Positions 1-8,031 are shown, counted from the stretch's first letter. The stretch: DNA of 64,000 nucleotides from Nocardia rhizosphaerihabitans (GCF_014646295.1 NZ_BMNE01000003.1:924952-988951); one strand, 5' to 3'. Numbers and translations are program-made. Notes: generated by a model from the letters alone, not told the origin.

Positions 1-710
1 CGCGGATTGCCCGGGTCGCTGACATCGATCGCGTGCAGCAATCCGGGTGGCAGAGTGCCTGCCGCCCAATAGGTTCGGCCGTCGGGTGAGAATCCGCCCT
101 CGTGCGTGGTGATCGGCAGCGGCATCGTCAGCTGCGAACCCGGGCCGCTGTTGAGCAGTCGCGGGTGCGCGCAGTCCTCGGAGATGTCGTAGATCGAGAA
201 ATAGCCTGCGCCGTAGCCGATCCCGACACCGGTCGCGGCGAGCAGCCCGCGTTCGTGGTTCACCTTCAGCGATTCCCACGTGCCGCCCTGCATCGCCGGT
301 TCGGTGAGAGTGGTCGACAACCTCGGATTCGCCGGATCGGAGGCATCGAGCACCTGAACGCCGGGATGGTCGGAGAGGAAACCCATCGGCCAGTTGGACC
401 CGGTGTAGGAGCAGTGCTCGTAGGTCGGGCTGACGATGCCCGCCCCCTGTCCCTGATACTGGCCGACCAATGTCAGATTGCAGCGATACCCCTGCCGGCT
501 GCGCCCGCTGTTGCGGTCGGCCAACGGAACCTCGCCCTGCACACCGGTTTCCGGCAGCGAACCTTCCCCGCACTGCGCGCGGGCGACGGCGTTCCGCTCG
601 ATCTCCAAAAACTGCGCGACCGGATCAGCCGAGGCGGTACTCGGCAACCCACCGGTCGCCATCACGACGAGCGCGACGACCCCGCATCGAACCACCGCTG
701 CATATTTCAC
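1..710 (-). CDS. Secreted LVIVD-repeat protein, 3' end outside window
   Basis: Reading the minus strand gives an open frame from a GTG at 710 to the left edge with no stop, so the C-terminus is missing. The first 28 residues form a signal peptide (basic start, hydrophobic VVALVVMATGG stretch, cleavage after TASA). The rest contains beta-propeller-like blades with phrases such as VQVLDASDPANPRLSTTL and LLHAIDVSDPGNPR, typical of LVIVD repeat proteins, plus paired cysteines in the YRCNLTL and EHCSYTG segments. Members are exported surface or periplasmic proteins of unknown enzymatic role. All plus-strand frames here are shadows. The gene is isolated and faces away from the padR gene. Confidence 0.8.
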   Translation of the reverse strand, partial: MKYAAVVRCGVVALVVMATGGLPSTASADPVAQFLEIERNAVARAQCGEGSLPETGVQGEVPLADRNSGRSRQGYRCNLTLVGQYQGQGAGIVSPTYEHCSYTGSNWPMGFLSDHPGVQVLDASDPANPRLSTTLTEPAMQGGTWESLKVNHERGLLAATGVGIGYGAGYFSIYDISEDCAHPRLLNSGPGSQLTMPLPITTHEGGFSPDGRTYWAAGTLPPGLLHAIDVSDPGNP

Positions 711-789
711 GCACCGAGGCTACGACGTGGCGATATCCCCGCGGACCGAAACAGCCAATATTCCAAGTCACCGACTTGGTGTGGTCAGT

Positions 790-1380
790 TCAAGGCCGCG
801 GATCGGCGGCCGGACTGTTCGCCGCCGACGCTCGTCGCTGCCGGATGGCGCTCAGGCTGAACTCGGACCAGCGAATGTTCTCCTGCTCGAAGGAGATTCC
901 GCGCAGCAGGGTCAAGTAGGAGCCGATGCGCGCGGCCTCGCTCAGATAGGCGTGTTCGCTTCGGCCGTCGAGCAGGCGCGCACGGAGCCGCTCGTATCGA
1001 GCGAGTTTGGCCTGTGCCCAGCCAAGGCGTTCGATGAGGACAGCCTCGACGGCCGACTCGTCGACGGCCTCCATCCCCTGAACCTTCACCAGCATCTCGT
1101 CGCGGATGACGGTGGGCTTGGTGGGATCGGCGACGAAGGCGTGCAAGGCGCGGCGGCCGGTGTCGGTGATGGAGTGCAGCCGCTTGTTCGGGCGCTTTTC
1201 CTGCTCGACCACCCGCGCTTCGATGAGGCCGTCGGCGGTCATGCGCTCGAGCTCTTTGTACAGCTGTTGCGGGGTCGCCATCCAGAAGTTCGCCACCGAG
1301 GCATCGAACTCCTTGGCAAGGTCGTAGCCGGACGCCTCTCCCTCGAGCAGGGCGGCGAGCACCGCGTGTCGTAACGCCAT
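790..1380 (-). CDS. PadR-family transcriptional regulator
   Basis: A 196-residue protein with an N-terminal winged helix (LRHAVLAALLEGEASGYDLAKEF, then a recognition helix and QLYKELERMTADGLIEAR) and a C-terminal helical dimerisation arm of the Vir_act_alpha_C type, the usual PadR two-part layout and length. PadR proteins are mostly ligand-responsive repressors of a neighbouring gene. It is divergent from an NTF2-like gene and a GDSL hydrolase gene that share a 116 bp intergenic region with an inverted repeat, so it probably controls both itself and those two genes. The inducing ligand cannot be read from sequence. Confidence 0.9.
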   Translation of the reverse strand: MALRHAVLAALLEGEASGYDLAKEFDASVANFWMATPQQLYKELERMTADGLIEARVVEQEKRPNKRLHSITDTGRRALHAFVADPTKPTVIRDEMLVKVQGMEAVDESAVEAVLIERLGWAQAKLARYERLRARLLDGRSEHAYLSEAARIGSYLTLLRGISFEQENIRWSEFSLSAIRQRRASAANSPAADPRP

Positions 1381-1413
1381 CCGACCACCCTAGCAGCATC
1401 GACACTACTAAAG

Positions 1414-1476
1414 TTGACTAGTGGAATCCCTGGACACCTGCTCTTGTCAGCGCTAGCGTCGACGGAAATTAGTCAA
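1414..1476. promoter_or_regulatory. Divergent promoter region with inverted TTGACTA/TAGTCAA arms
   Basis: Between padR and the NTF2-like gene, TTGACTA at 1414-1420 is mirrored by TAGTCAA at 1470-1476. The left arm also overlaps a local ACTAGT palindrome at 1417-1422. An AGGAGG ribosome site follows at 1487-1492 just before the GTG at 1497. PadR repressors usually bind such inverted repeats; assignment to this PadR is inference. Confidence 0.4.
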
Positions 1477-1496
1477 TTATTTGTCTAGGAGGCACG

Positions 1497-1910
1497 GTGC
1501 ACCCTTTCCGAACCGCGGTGGAGGCCCGGGACCAGAACGCTATGGAAGCGTTGCTGGCCGACAATGTGGTGTTCACCAGTCCCGTCGCCTTCGCGCCGTA
1601 TCCGGGCAAGCCGGTGACAGCGGCGATCCTGCGTGCGGTGTTGCGGGTCTTCGAGAACTTCCGGTACGTGCGGGAGATCGCCGCCGCCGACGGTCGTGAT
1701 CACGCGCTGGTGTTCGAGGCCACCGTGGACGGATTGCAGCTGTCGGGCTGCGATTTCCTGCACTTCGACGCCGACGGCAAAATCGATGCGTTCACGGTGA
1801 TGGTGCGGCCGCTTTCGGCTGCCCAGGCGCTCGCCGCCCGGATGGCCGAGGAGTACCCGCGAATCCAGCAGGAAGCGCGGGAGGCTATCGAAGGCAAGAC
1901 CTCCGCGTGA
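1497..1910 (+). CDS. NTF2-like (SnoaL-type) small protein
   Basis: A 137-residue protein of the nuclear transport factor 2 fold: an N-terminal helix (EARDQNAMEALLADNVVFTSPV), a strand with VAFAPYPGKPVTAAILRAV, and C-terminal strands ending in a FDADGKIDAFTVMVRP pattern, which is characteristic of SnoaL-like and ketosteroid isomerase-like members. Length fits the family. The GTG start follows a strong AGGAGG by 4 bases. The stop codon overlaps the next gene's GTG, so translation of the two is coupled. The reaction is unknown; these folds serve as isomerases, hydrolases or ligand-binding proteins. Confidence 0.8.
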   Translation: MHPFRTAVEARDQNAMEALLADNVVFTSPVAFAPYPGKPVTAAILRAVLRVFENFRYVREIAAADGRDHALVFEATVDGLQLSGCDFLHFDADGKIDAFTVMVRPLSAAQALAARMAEEYPRIQQEAREAIEGKTSA

Positions 1911-2731
1911 GCGACCAGCACAGCGCGCCCGTCTTCGCACGGTATGTCGCATTGGGCGACAGCCAGAGTGAAGGTGTAGGCGACGGCGACGACCGAACCG
2001 GCGTCATCGGACTGGCCGACCGGCTCGCGGCGTCGATGGCGCGAGCGAACCCGTCGCTGCTCTACGCCAATCTCGCCGTGCGCGGCAAGCTCGCGAGCCA
2101 GATTCGCCACGATCAGCTCGATGCCGCGGTGGCGCTGCGACCCGACGTCGCCACCGTGATCGCCGGCATGAACGATCTCCTGCGACCGGATTTCGACGCC
2201 GATGCGGTGGGTCGGCATCTCGAAGCGATGTTCGAGGCATTGACCGCCCACGGTGCGACAGTGGCGACGCTGACCTTTCCCGATATCACCCGCATCACGC
2301 CCCTCGCCCGCCCCATCGCCGCCCGCACCGTCGCGCTCAACGCCGTGATCCGCGAGGCCGCCGCGCGCCCTGGTGTGGTCGTGGCAGAAACCTGCGATCA
2401 CGCGGTAGTCACCGATCCCCGCCTGTGGTCCTCGGACCGCTTGCATGCCAGCCCGTTGGGGCACCAGCGCATCGCCGATGCCCTGGCCCAGGCACTGCAG
2501 CTGCCCGGATCCGACGACAGCTGGACCACGCCACTGTCCCCGCCTCTGCCCCAGCGACATCCAGCAGCACAGGTCGGCACCGAGTTACGTTGGCTGGCAA
2601 CCTTTCTCGGCCCATGGCTGCTTCGCCGCCTGACGGGACGTTCCTCCGGCGACGGCCGTGTCGCCAAGCGACCCGAGCTGGCCCGTTTCGAGGAAACGGC
2701 CGACTCTCGTGCGTCGGCCTCGCCACGGTAG
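1907..2731 (+). CDS. SGNH/GDSL-type hydrolase
   Basis: A 274-residue esterase/lipase-like protein. Block I is GDSQSEG (nucleophile Ser at about residue 20, with Q replacing the more usual S/L position), block III is AGMNDLLRP, and block V is SDRLHASPLGH with the catalytic Asp/His pair. This matches SGNH hydrolases acting on acyl esters. No signal peptide is evident, so it is probably cytoplasmic. The last 60 residues are basic and low complexity (LLRRLTGRSSGDGRVAKRP) beyond the catalytic core. The start overlaps the NTF2-like gene by four bases (GTGA), indicating an operon under PadR. Confidence 0.85.
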   Translation: MSDQHSAPVFARYVALGDSQSEGVGDGDDRTGVIGLADRLAASMARANPSLLYANLAVRGKLASQIRHDQLDAAVALRPDVATVIAGMNDLLRPDFDADAVGRHLEAMFEALTAHGATVATLTFPDITRITPLARPIAARTVALNAVIREAAARPGVVVAETCDHAVVTDPRLWSSDRLHASPLGHQRIADALAQALQLPGSDDSWTTPLSPPLPQRHPAAQVGTELRWLATFLGPWLLRRLTGRSSGDGRVAKRPELARFEETADSRASASPR

Positions 2732-2903
2732 AAGGCGTCGAGCTCCGCAGCCCGTCCGTTCCGCGCGAGCAACGACACGAGCGGCTGGGGATCAACGTGC
2801 GCCTGGACAATCCGCAACCCGCCCTCGTCCTCAGTTTCGAACCTTCGGAGTACGGAAGCTGGTCCTGGTCGGCCGAGGCGGGCGATGCGGTGTATCGACG
2901 GAG

Positions 2904-2933
2904 CGGCCGTTCACCGTGGTCGGTGAACGGCCG
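2904..2933 (-). terminator. Hairpin after small secreted protein gene
   Basis: A perfect 13 bp stem (2904-2916 pairing with 2921-2933) with a 4-base loop lies 6 bp beyond the stop of the minus-strand gene at 2940. There is no clear T-run, which is common for GC-rich actinomycete terminators. Confidence 0.6.
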
Positions 2934-2939
2934 GTCCGG

Positions 2940-3161
2940 TCACCAGGGCAACGGCACCCAGCGGTCGAGGAACCAGAAGCCGTGCCGCTGTGGGCCCTGC
3001 TGATGTCCGGCCTGTGGTTCTTGGTGAGCGGGGCCCGGACGTCCCGGGTCGGGGCTGTCGTGCGGCTGGGCACTGGCGGCTCCGGCGCCGAGTCCGATCA
3101 GTGCGGCGGCGACACCGCCGGCGATGACCACCTTCGCCGCCGTGGTCGCGAGGACTTTCAC
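2940..3161 (-). CDS. Small exported protein, Pro/Gln/His-rich tail
   Basis: A 73-residue protein. The GTG at 3161 is chosen because an AAGGAGA ribosome site sits 6 bases upstream; a longer in-frame extension has no family-like sequence. Residues 1-31 are a classic signal peptide ending GAGAASA. The mature part is about 40 residues, rich in Pro, His and Gln, ending WFLDRWVPLPW. Similar short exported actinomycete proteins with Pro/Gly-rich bodies and aromatic ends are common but uncharacterised. A strong hairpin follows the stop. Confidence 0.65.
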   Translation of the reverse strand: MKVLATTAAKVVIAGGVAAALIGLGAGAASAQPHDSPDPGRPGPAHQEPQAGHQQGPQRHGFWFLDRWVPLPW

Positions 3162-3540
3162 GGAGTTCTCCTTCGAATCCGGCCGATGGGCGTGTGCGCC
3201 CTTCGGGTGTTCAACTTTCGACACCGCCCATGGTTGCGGCCGTTCCTTCGGGCACGCTCGGTCTCGGCTGGGAGTGAGCTGGCAATCGGCAGGAAGCAGC
3301 GCAGCGCGCGAATTCGGGTGCCCTCCCCAGCCCGCCGACACGGGCACGCCGCTATCCCGCGAAGAGCCGGGAGGGAGATGCCCGGCAGCTTCCCCCATCG
3401 AGTCCGGCGAACGCGCTGCCGCCGAAGTCGCTGCCGCCCTGACGGATTCGCCGGCTGGTTGATCGCGAATGACGAGCAGATGCCGGTTCGACGAGGTTCG
3501 TCACCGGTCACCCGACCGCTGGGTTCTCTAGGATGACCCC

Positions 3541-3978
3541 ATGCCAGTCAGGATGAACAACGTCGGCATCGTCGTGGAAGACCTTGCGGCTGCGATCGAG
3601 TTCTTCGGTGAGCTCGGCCTCGAACTCGAGGGTCGAGCCATGGTGGAAGGTGACTGGGCCGGACGCGTGACCGGCCTCGGCGGCCAGCGCGTCGAGATCG
3701 CCATGATGCGCACGCCTGACGGCCACGGCCGACTCGAGCTCTCGCGCTTCCTCGTGCCAGATGTGCTCGCCGGTCCGCAGAACGCTCCGGTGAACACTGT
3801 GGGCTACCTGCGCGTCATGTTCACCGTGGACGACATCGACGAGACGCTCGCTCGCCTCGGCAAGCACGGCGCGCAGCTCGTCAGCAGCGAAGTGGTTCAG
3901 TACGAGGAAGCCTATCGGCTCTGCTACATCCGTGGTCCCGAAGGTCTGCTCATCGGGCTCGCCGAAGAACTCGGATAA
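3541..3978 (+). CDS. VOC (glyoxalase/dioxygenase) superfamily protein
   Basis: A 145-residue protein with two paired beta-alpha-beta-beta-beta modules: the first begins NNVGIVVEDLAAAIEFFGELGLELEG, the second begins VMFTVDDIDETLARLGKHGAQL and ends YIRGPEGLLIGLAEEL. The terminal Glu-bearing strand and the His/Gln positions fit a metal-binding vicinal oxygen chelate enzyme or an antibiotic-binding relative. It is a single-gene unit, convergent with another VOC gene on the opposite strand. Substrate unknown. Confidence 0.85.
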   Translation: MPVRMNNVGIVVEDLAAAIEFFGELGLELEGRAMVEGDWAGRVTGLGGQRVEIAMMRTPDGHGRLELSRFLVPDVLAGPQNAPVNTVGYLRVMFTVDDIDETLARLGKHGAQLVSSEVVQYEEAYRLCYIRGPEGLLIGLAEELG

Positions 3979-4017
3979 GTTCGGGGCGGCTCCATCCCCC
4001 CGGGTGATCCGACGGCG

Positions 4018-4386
4018 TCAGGCGCGGTCGTGGAGCGTGATCCGGTAGCCGTCGGGGTCGGCGAAGGTGAATGTCCGACCGAAGGGGCCGTCGATCGGTG
4101 CGGAGACGATGGTGTGCCCGTCGGCGACCAGCGCATCGTGAATGGCCTGGACGTCTGTGGCGTGGAGCCAGATCGCGGTACCGATGCCGGGCTGAGCGGT
4201 GGAGGCCAGATCGGTGCCGGGAACGATGTCGCGGAGTGCGAACGCGATCGGCTTCGTCTCGAAGACGACAGCGTGCGGCGGTCCGGCCTGCGCGCGGACA
4301 AGGCCGAGGTACTGCTCGTAGAACGCCTGCGAAGCGTCGAGGTCACGCGCTTGGAGCGAGATGAAGTCGGGGCCGGTGACGGGCAT
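4018..4386 (-). CDS. VOC superfamily protein, MarR-linked
   Basis: A 122-residue VOC-fold protein (starts MPVTGPDFISLQARDLDASQAFYEQYLGL, ends FADPDGYRITLHDRA). The ATG at 4386 is preceded by AAGGAG at the right spacing. The second module carries WLHATDVQAIHDALVADGH and the DPDGY turn usual in glyoxalase/bleomycin-resistance-like members. It is divergent from a MarR regulator; the 62 bp between them hold two perfect palindromes, so MarR very probably represses this gene. A role in detoxifying an aldehyde, thiol adduct or antibiotic is likely but unproven. Confidence 0.85.
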   Translation of the reverse strand: MPVTGPDFISLQARDLDASQAFYEQYLGLVRAQAGPPHAVVFETKPIAFALRDIVPGTDLASTAQPGIGTAIWLHATDVQAIHDALVADGHTIVSAPIDGPFGRTFTFADPDGYRITLHDRA

Positions 4387-4405
4387 GATGATGCTCCTTG
4401 TCTTC

Positions 4406-4450
4406 GTGTCAGCTTTCTGACACAGGCAACCTATGTCAGAATACTGACAT
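4406..4450. promoter_or_regulatory. Twin perfect 18 bp MarR-type operators
   Basis: Two perfect palindromes share the same core: GTGTCAGCTTTCTGACAC at 4406-4423 and ATGTCAGAATACTGACAT at 4433-4450. Their centres are exactly 27 bp apart. The second runs into the first two bases of the marR ATG, so binding would block both divergent transcription starts. The shared half-site is TGTCAG. Confidence 0.85.
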
Positions 4451-4907
4451 GAGTCAAGACGGTGTCGGCGTCGACCTGGAGACGTCACTGGGCTACCTGC
4501 TGAAAGAGGCGTCGAGCGCCCTGCGCGCAGCCATGGAGGAGGTGCTGCGGCCGCTCGGGATGAGCGTGACGCACTACTCCTGCCTCGAACTGCTGGCTCA
4601 ACGACCGGGCTTGTCGAACTCCGAGCTCGCGCGAGGCGCGTTCGTGACCCGGCAGACGATGAACGTACTGCTCCAGACCCTGGAACGAGACGGCTACGTG
4701 ACCAGGCCCGCGGAGGCACCCGTCGGGAAGGCGCTTCCCACGCGGCTCACCCCTCGCGGCCGACGCAGCCTCGAGAAGGCGAGCGCAGCGGTCCGATCCG
4801 TCGAGGCCAGGATGCTGGCGCGCATGACCGAGACCGAGCAGTCGGATGCGTTCCGGAGCCTGCGGAGCATGATCCATTCCCTGCGCGAAGGCAACGACGG
4901 CGCATAG
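4449..4907 (+). CDS. MarR-family transcriptional regulator
   Basis: A 152-residue protein. The ATG at 4449 is preferred over an upstream in-frame ATG because the family core begins here; the gene may be read from a very short leader since an operator overlaps the start. The winged-helix region spans about residues 30-110: LAQRPGLSNSELARGAFVTRQTMNVLLQTLERDGYVTR is the recognition helix and wing entry, followed by ALPTRLTPRGRRSLEKA. Divergent from a VOC protein gene, with two perfect operators in between, the classic self-regulated MarR/target arrangement. Confidence 0.9.
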   Translation: MSQDGVGVDLETSLGYLLKEASSALRAAMEEVLRPLGMSVTHYSCLELLAQRPGLSNSELARGAFVTRQTMNVLLQTLERDGYVTRPAEAPVGKALPTRLTPRGRRSLEKASAAVRSVEARMLARMTETEQSDAFRSLRSMIHSLREGNDGA

Positions 4908-4942
4908 TTCGTTCGCCGGCACACCACCGGGGACAGCCGGTT

Positions 4943-5227
4943 CTACTGGCAGTTCCGCTCATCGGATCCGTCACCGCAGTCGTCGTCACCGTCGCACAGC
5001 CATTGTTTCTGCACGCATCTGTCGTTGTCGCATTTGAATTCGCTCGGCTCGCACAGGAATTTTCCGCTGTGACACTCACTGCGGGCTCCGCCTGGGCCGA
5101 ATTCGAAGGACACCAGCGTCTCGGTGTCGGCACGGGCGGCGACCTCGGCCATGGCCGGTGCCGACAACAGTGTCAGCCATATCGCGGTTGCCCCTGTCAG
5201 TGTTGCGAGGACGGAAACGACACGCAT
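4943..5227 (-). CDS. Secreted protein with LDL-receptor class A domain
   Basis: A 94-residue exported protein. Residues 1-27 form a signal peptide (ending APAMA); the ATG at 5227 follows a GGAGGG ribosome site. The C-terminal ~35 residues match an LDLa module: six cysteines spaced C-x6-C-x4-C-x6-C-x5-C-x8-C, the W before the fourth Cys, and the acidic calcium cage DGDDDCGDGSDE at the end. A seventh Cys lies just upstream. LDLa modules are calcium-stabilised ligand-binding domains best known from animals and reported only sporadically in bacteria. Neighbours give no direct clue to the ligand. Confidence 0.8.
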   Translation of the reverse strand: MRVVSVLATLTGATAIWLTLLSAPAMAEVAARADTETLVSFEFGPGGARSECHSGKFLCEPSEFKCDNDRCVQKQWLCDGDDDCGDGSDERNCQ

Positions 5228-5330
5228 GCGGAACCCTCCATAACGAGATTCAGTCTCTTCGCGAAGGAACTTCGGTCTCCAGCAACGCTCGAGCATCGTA
5301 TCCTGCTCAGGATCGCATGCCGGATCGATC

Positions 5331-5558
5331 TCACATCGCGAGCACCAGTCCCACCGCGACCGCCAGGAAGAGGGCCACGAACAGCACCGCCACGACAATC
5401 GCGGCAACACCGGTCGGCGGAAAATGGCGGCTGGTGCGCGGCTCCGGAGCCGACAATCCCGATGTCTGGGCAGATTCCGGTGGGGTCGATCCGGGTGCAA
5501 CACCACCTCCTGGTTCCAGGTCGGGGGTTTTGTCTGGATCAGGATCCATGGAGTTCAT
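5331..5558 (-). CDS. DUF6480-like small single-pass membrane protein
   Basis: A 75-residue protein. The N-terminal half is acidic and Pro-rich with DPDPDKTPDLEPGGGVAPGSTPPES, a pattern I recognise from DUF6480 proteins of actinomycetes. The C-terminal ~28 residues are one strong transmembrane helix (GVAAIVVAVLFVALFLAVAVGLVLAM). A GGGAGAGG ribosome site precedes the ATG. Function unknown. It is downstream-facing toward the LDLa gene with about 100 bp between them. Confidence 0.75.
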   Translation of the reverse strand: MNSMDPDPDKTPDLEPGGGVAPGSTPPESAQTSGLSAPEPRTSRHFPPTGVAAIVVAVLFVALFLAVAVGLVLAM

Positions 5559-5767
5559 CTCTACCTATCTCCTCTCCCTAACCGTTTGCACTTACCGAAG
5601 CAATAGACGCTGCCATCGTCTTCAATCAGGTTCCCGCAACTTTGGTTGCGTGACCGACTCCGGGCGGTCCGGCGACTTGCCGGTGCACACCCCCGCTGTT
5701 TACCAGCGGCAAATCGCGGTATCGCCCAAGGACGGCAGTCGACCAACGGAGGGCTTCGATCACGGGA

Positions 5768-6238
5768 TTTCCCGAACAGCAGCAGAAAGTTCCCGGCGTC
5801 CAGGCGCAGATGTCACCGGTTCCGGACTGCGGGGAGAGCAGCTACCGCGGCTCGGGAAAACTGACGGCAAATCCGCATATGCGCCCCGGGTCGTCGATCA
5901 TCGGCAGTTCCTCGGTCAATTCCGACATGCCCAATCCGACCCTGACACCGTACGCCGCCACCAAAGCGGCGATCGCGAATCTGTCCGCGAGCCTCGCGCA
6001 GCTGTTGGGCGACAAAGGCATCCGGGTGAACAGTGTGGCGCCCGGCCCGATCTGGACGCCGCTGATTCCGTCCACCATGCCGCCGGAGAAGGTCGCGAAG
6101 TTCGGTGACGACACCCCGCTGGGCAGGGCAGGACAGCCGGCCGAGCTCGCGCCGGCCTATGTCCTGCTCGCGGCCGACGACGGGAGCTACATCTCCGGTG
6201 CCAGGCTCGCGGTCACCGGCGGCAGACCCATTCTTTGA
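5768..6238 (+). pseudogene. SDR oxidoreductase remnant with internal deletion
   Basis: The frame opens with FPEQQQKVPGVQAQMSPVPD, CGESSYRGSGKL, the recognisable N-terminal lead of YghA-type SDR enzymes. It then jumps directly to PGSSIIGSSSVNSDMPNPTL, the active-site serine region, and continues intact through YAATKAAIANLSASLAQ (Tyr/Lys pair), RVNSVAPGPIWTPLIPS and the C-terminal GARLAVTGGRPIL. The cofactor-binding TGxxxGIG segment and roughly 120-130 residues are missing in frame, and no good start codon is visible. It cannot bind NAD(P) normally. The frame stays open, so the deletion is probably recent. Confidence 0.8.
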
Positions 6239-6303
6239 TTCCGGGAACCGACCGATCCGCCACCCGCCGATGAATTCTCGCCTCCGGACACGTCGGTACC
6301 AGC

Positions 6304-7182
6304 ATGACGACACACAAGCTCGAAACCCCCGGCGCAACGCTCACCTACGACGTCCAGGGTCCACTCCCGACCGCCGATGGGCGGCCGCCACTGCTCATGA
6401 TCGGGCTCCCGATGCACGCGAGCGGATTTACCGCCCTCGCCTCGCATTTCCCCGATCGCACGGTCGTCACCTACGACCCGCGCGGACTCGGCCGCAGCGT
6501 CCGCACCGACGACCAGGTCGACAACGTCCCCACCGTCCACGCCGAGGATGTCCACGCCGTCATCGAGGTCCTCGGCTCCGGCCCGGTCGAGATCTTCGCC
6601 AGTAGCGGCGGGGCCATCGTCGCGCTCGCGCTCGTGAGCGCCCACCCCGATGACGTGACCACCTTGGTGGCGCATGAACCGCCGCTGCTGTCCGTGCTCC
6701 CCGATGCCGCGGCGGCCGACCGTGCGGCGGCCGGGTATCGCGACGCCTATGCGGCGAACGGCTTCGGCGCGGGCATGGCGGCCTTCATCGCGATGACATC
6801 CTGGCACGGCGAATTCACCGACGACTATTTCGCGGCGCCCGCCACGGATCCCGCGATGTTCGGCCTGCCGGCCGAGGACGACGGTTCCCGCGGCCACCCG
6901 CTGCTGTCGGAGCGGTCCCGGCCGGTCCTCGACTACCGCGCCGACATCGCCGCTCTCGTCGCGGCACCGCCCCGGATCGTCATCGGCTACGGCGAGGAGT
7001 CGACGGGGACGGTCACCGAACGCACCTCGACGGCGCTCGCCGACCGACTCGGTCAGCAGCCGGTCCTCTTCCCCAGCCATCACGGCGGCTTCACCGGCCC
7101 CGAGTCCGGCTACCCGGGCCAACCGGAGGCTTTCGCCCATACCCTCCACGGAGTCCTCGACAACGCAGTGTCACGCGCTTGA
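6304..7182 (+). CDS. Alpha/beta-fold hydrolase
   Basis: A 292-residue protein with the fold's landmarks: oxyanion-region strand PPLLMIGLPMHASGF, the strand VVTYDPRGLGRS, the nucleophile elbow EIFASSGGAIVALAL (Ser at about residue 101, Ala instead of the first Gly of GxSxG), and a late catalytic His in PSHHGGFTGPES. Length is normal. No signal peptide. The substrate is not predictable. The last 12 bases overlap the end of the convergent XRE regulator gene. A clear ribosome site is not visible upstream. Confidence 0.85.
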   Translation: MTTHKLETPGATLTYDVQGPLPTADGRPPLLMIGLPMHASGFTALASHFPDRTVVTYDPRGLGRSVRTDDQVDNVPTVHAEDVHAVIEVLGSGPVEIFASSGGAIVALALVSAHPDDVTTLVAHEPPLLSVLPDAAAADRAAAGYRDAYAANGFGAGMAAFIAMTSWHGEFTDDYFAAPATDPAMFGLPAEDDGSRGHPLLSERSRPVLDYRADIAALVAAPPRIVIGYGEESTGTVTERTSTALADRLGQQPVLFPSHHGGFTGPESGYPGQPEAFAHTLHGVLDNAVSRA

Positions 7183-8031
7183 TGGTTCGCGATGGTGGCT
7201 GGTGGTCGATGGGGGCAGGGCCGCGGACGCCAGCAGGGCAAGTTTGTCGGCATGCACGGTGTCGGGGTCGGGGTGGAAGACGACGAGTTTGAGGTCGTCG
7301 GCCTCACCGATGCTGAGCCGCTCCCGGTTGAGCGTCAACTCACCGACCTGAGGGTGGTCGAATCGCATGGGCGATCCGTACTGTCCCTTCACGTCGTGCC
7401 GGGCCCACAGCTCGCGGAACCGAGGGCTCGCGAGTGAGAGCTCGCCGGCGAGCTCGATGAAGCGCGGGTCGTCGATATCGGTGCCGACGGACTGGCGCAG
7501 GTTGGCGATGAGGCACTGCGTGGAGTTCTTCCAGTCGGGGTACAGGGCCTGCTCGGCTGGGTCGAGGAACATGTCCCTGAGCTGATTGCCGCCGACGGTG
7601 AAGCGGGGCGAGAGCGCTGCGGCCAGCGAGTTGGAGGCCAGGATGTCGAAGTAGCGCCCCTCGATGTAGGCAGGCTGCGCCAGGGATGCCAAGAGCTGCA
7701 CCATGCCGGGCGGCACGGTCTCCTTGCGGGGACGTCGTCGGCTCCGGCGGGGCTTGTCGGCCGCCAGCGTCATGAGGTACGCGATGTGGTCGTCGTCGAG
7801 ACGCAGCACTCGCGCGATCGACTCGAGGACCTGTGTCGAGGGGTTGCGGTCGCGGCCGCGCTCGAGGCGTAGGTAGTAGTCGGCGCTGATGCCGGCCAGC
7901 ATGGCGACTTCTTCCCGTCGCAGGCCGGGCACCCGCCGCACGCCGAGTTCGGGAATGCCGGCCTGTTGCGGCGTCACGAGTCCGCGGCGTGCACGGAGGT
8001 ACTCGCCCAAGGTGTTCGGCCGGTTCGTCAT
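7171..8031 (-). CDS. XRE-family regulator with MmyB-like ligand domain
   Basis: A 286-residue protein. The N-terminal HTH_XRE (about residues 8-85) includes LGEYLRARRGLVTPQQAGI, RRVPGLRREEVAMLAGISADYYLRLERGRD and SIARVLRLDDDHIAYL. A C-terminal MmyB-like PAS-type domain follows (about 110-275), with the typical NLRQSVGTDIDDPRFIELAGELS, LWARHDV and HPQVGELTLNRERL motifs. This architecture is abundant in actinomycetes and commonly represses a divergent SDR or hydrolase. Here an SDR starts 139 bp away on the opposite strand. Confidence 0.9.
   Translation of the reverse strand: MTNRPNTLGEYLRARRGLVTPQQAGIPELGVRRVPGLRREEVAMLAGISADYYLRLERGRDRNPSTQVLESIARVLRLDDDHIAYLMTLAADKPRRSRRRPRKETVPPGMVQLLASLAQPAYIEGRYFDILASNSLAAALSPRFTVGGNQLRDMFLDPAEQALYPDWKNSTQCLIANLRQSVGTDIDDPRFIELAGELSLASPRFRELWARHDVKGQYGSPMRFDHPQVGELTLNRERLSIGEADDLKLVVFHPDPDTVHADKLALLASAALPPSTTSHHREPSSA

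Noticed and set aside
102..1374. Several long plus-strand open frames at the left end
   Set aside because: They are antisense to the LVIVD gene and padR, are Arg/Pro-rich and contain no domain.
2904..2933. Hairpin considered as a regulator operator
   Set aside because: A 13 bp stem with 4-base loop directly after a stop codon is better explained as a terminator.
2425..3536. Long plus-strand frames overlapping the GDSL gene end and the small secreted gene
   Set aside because: Composition is shadow-like (high Arg/Ser/Pro), with no ribosome site or homologous motif; the opposite-strand gene with signal peptide and terminator explains the region better.
5561..5746. Minus-strand frame ending NQSCGNLIEDDGSVYCFGKC, Cys-bearing
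   Set aside because: It covers the promoter and ribosome site of the DUF6480-like gene, has no good start and no family match; may be chance.
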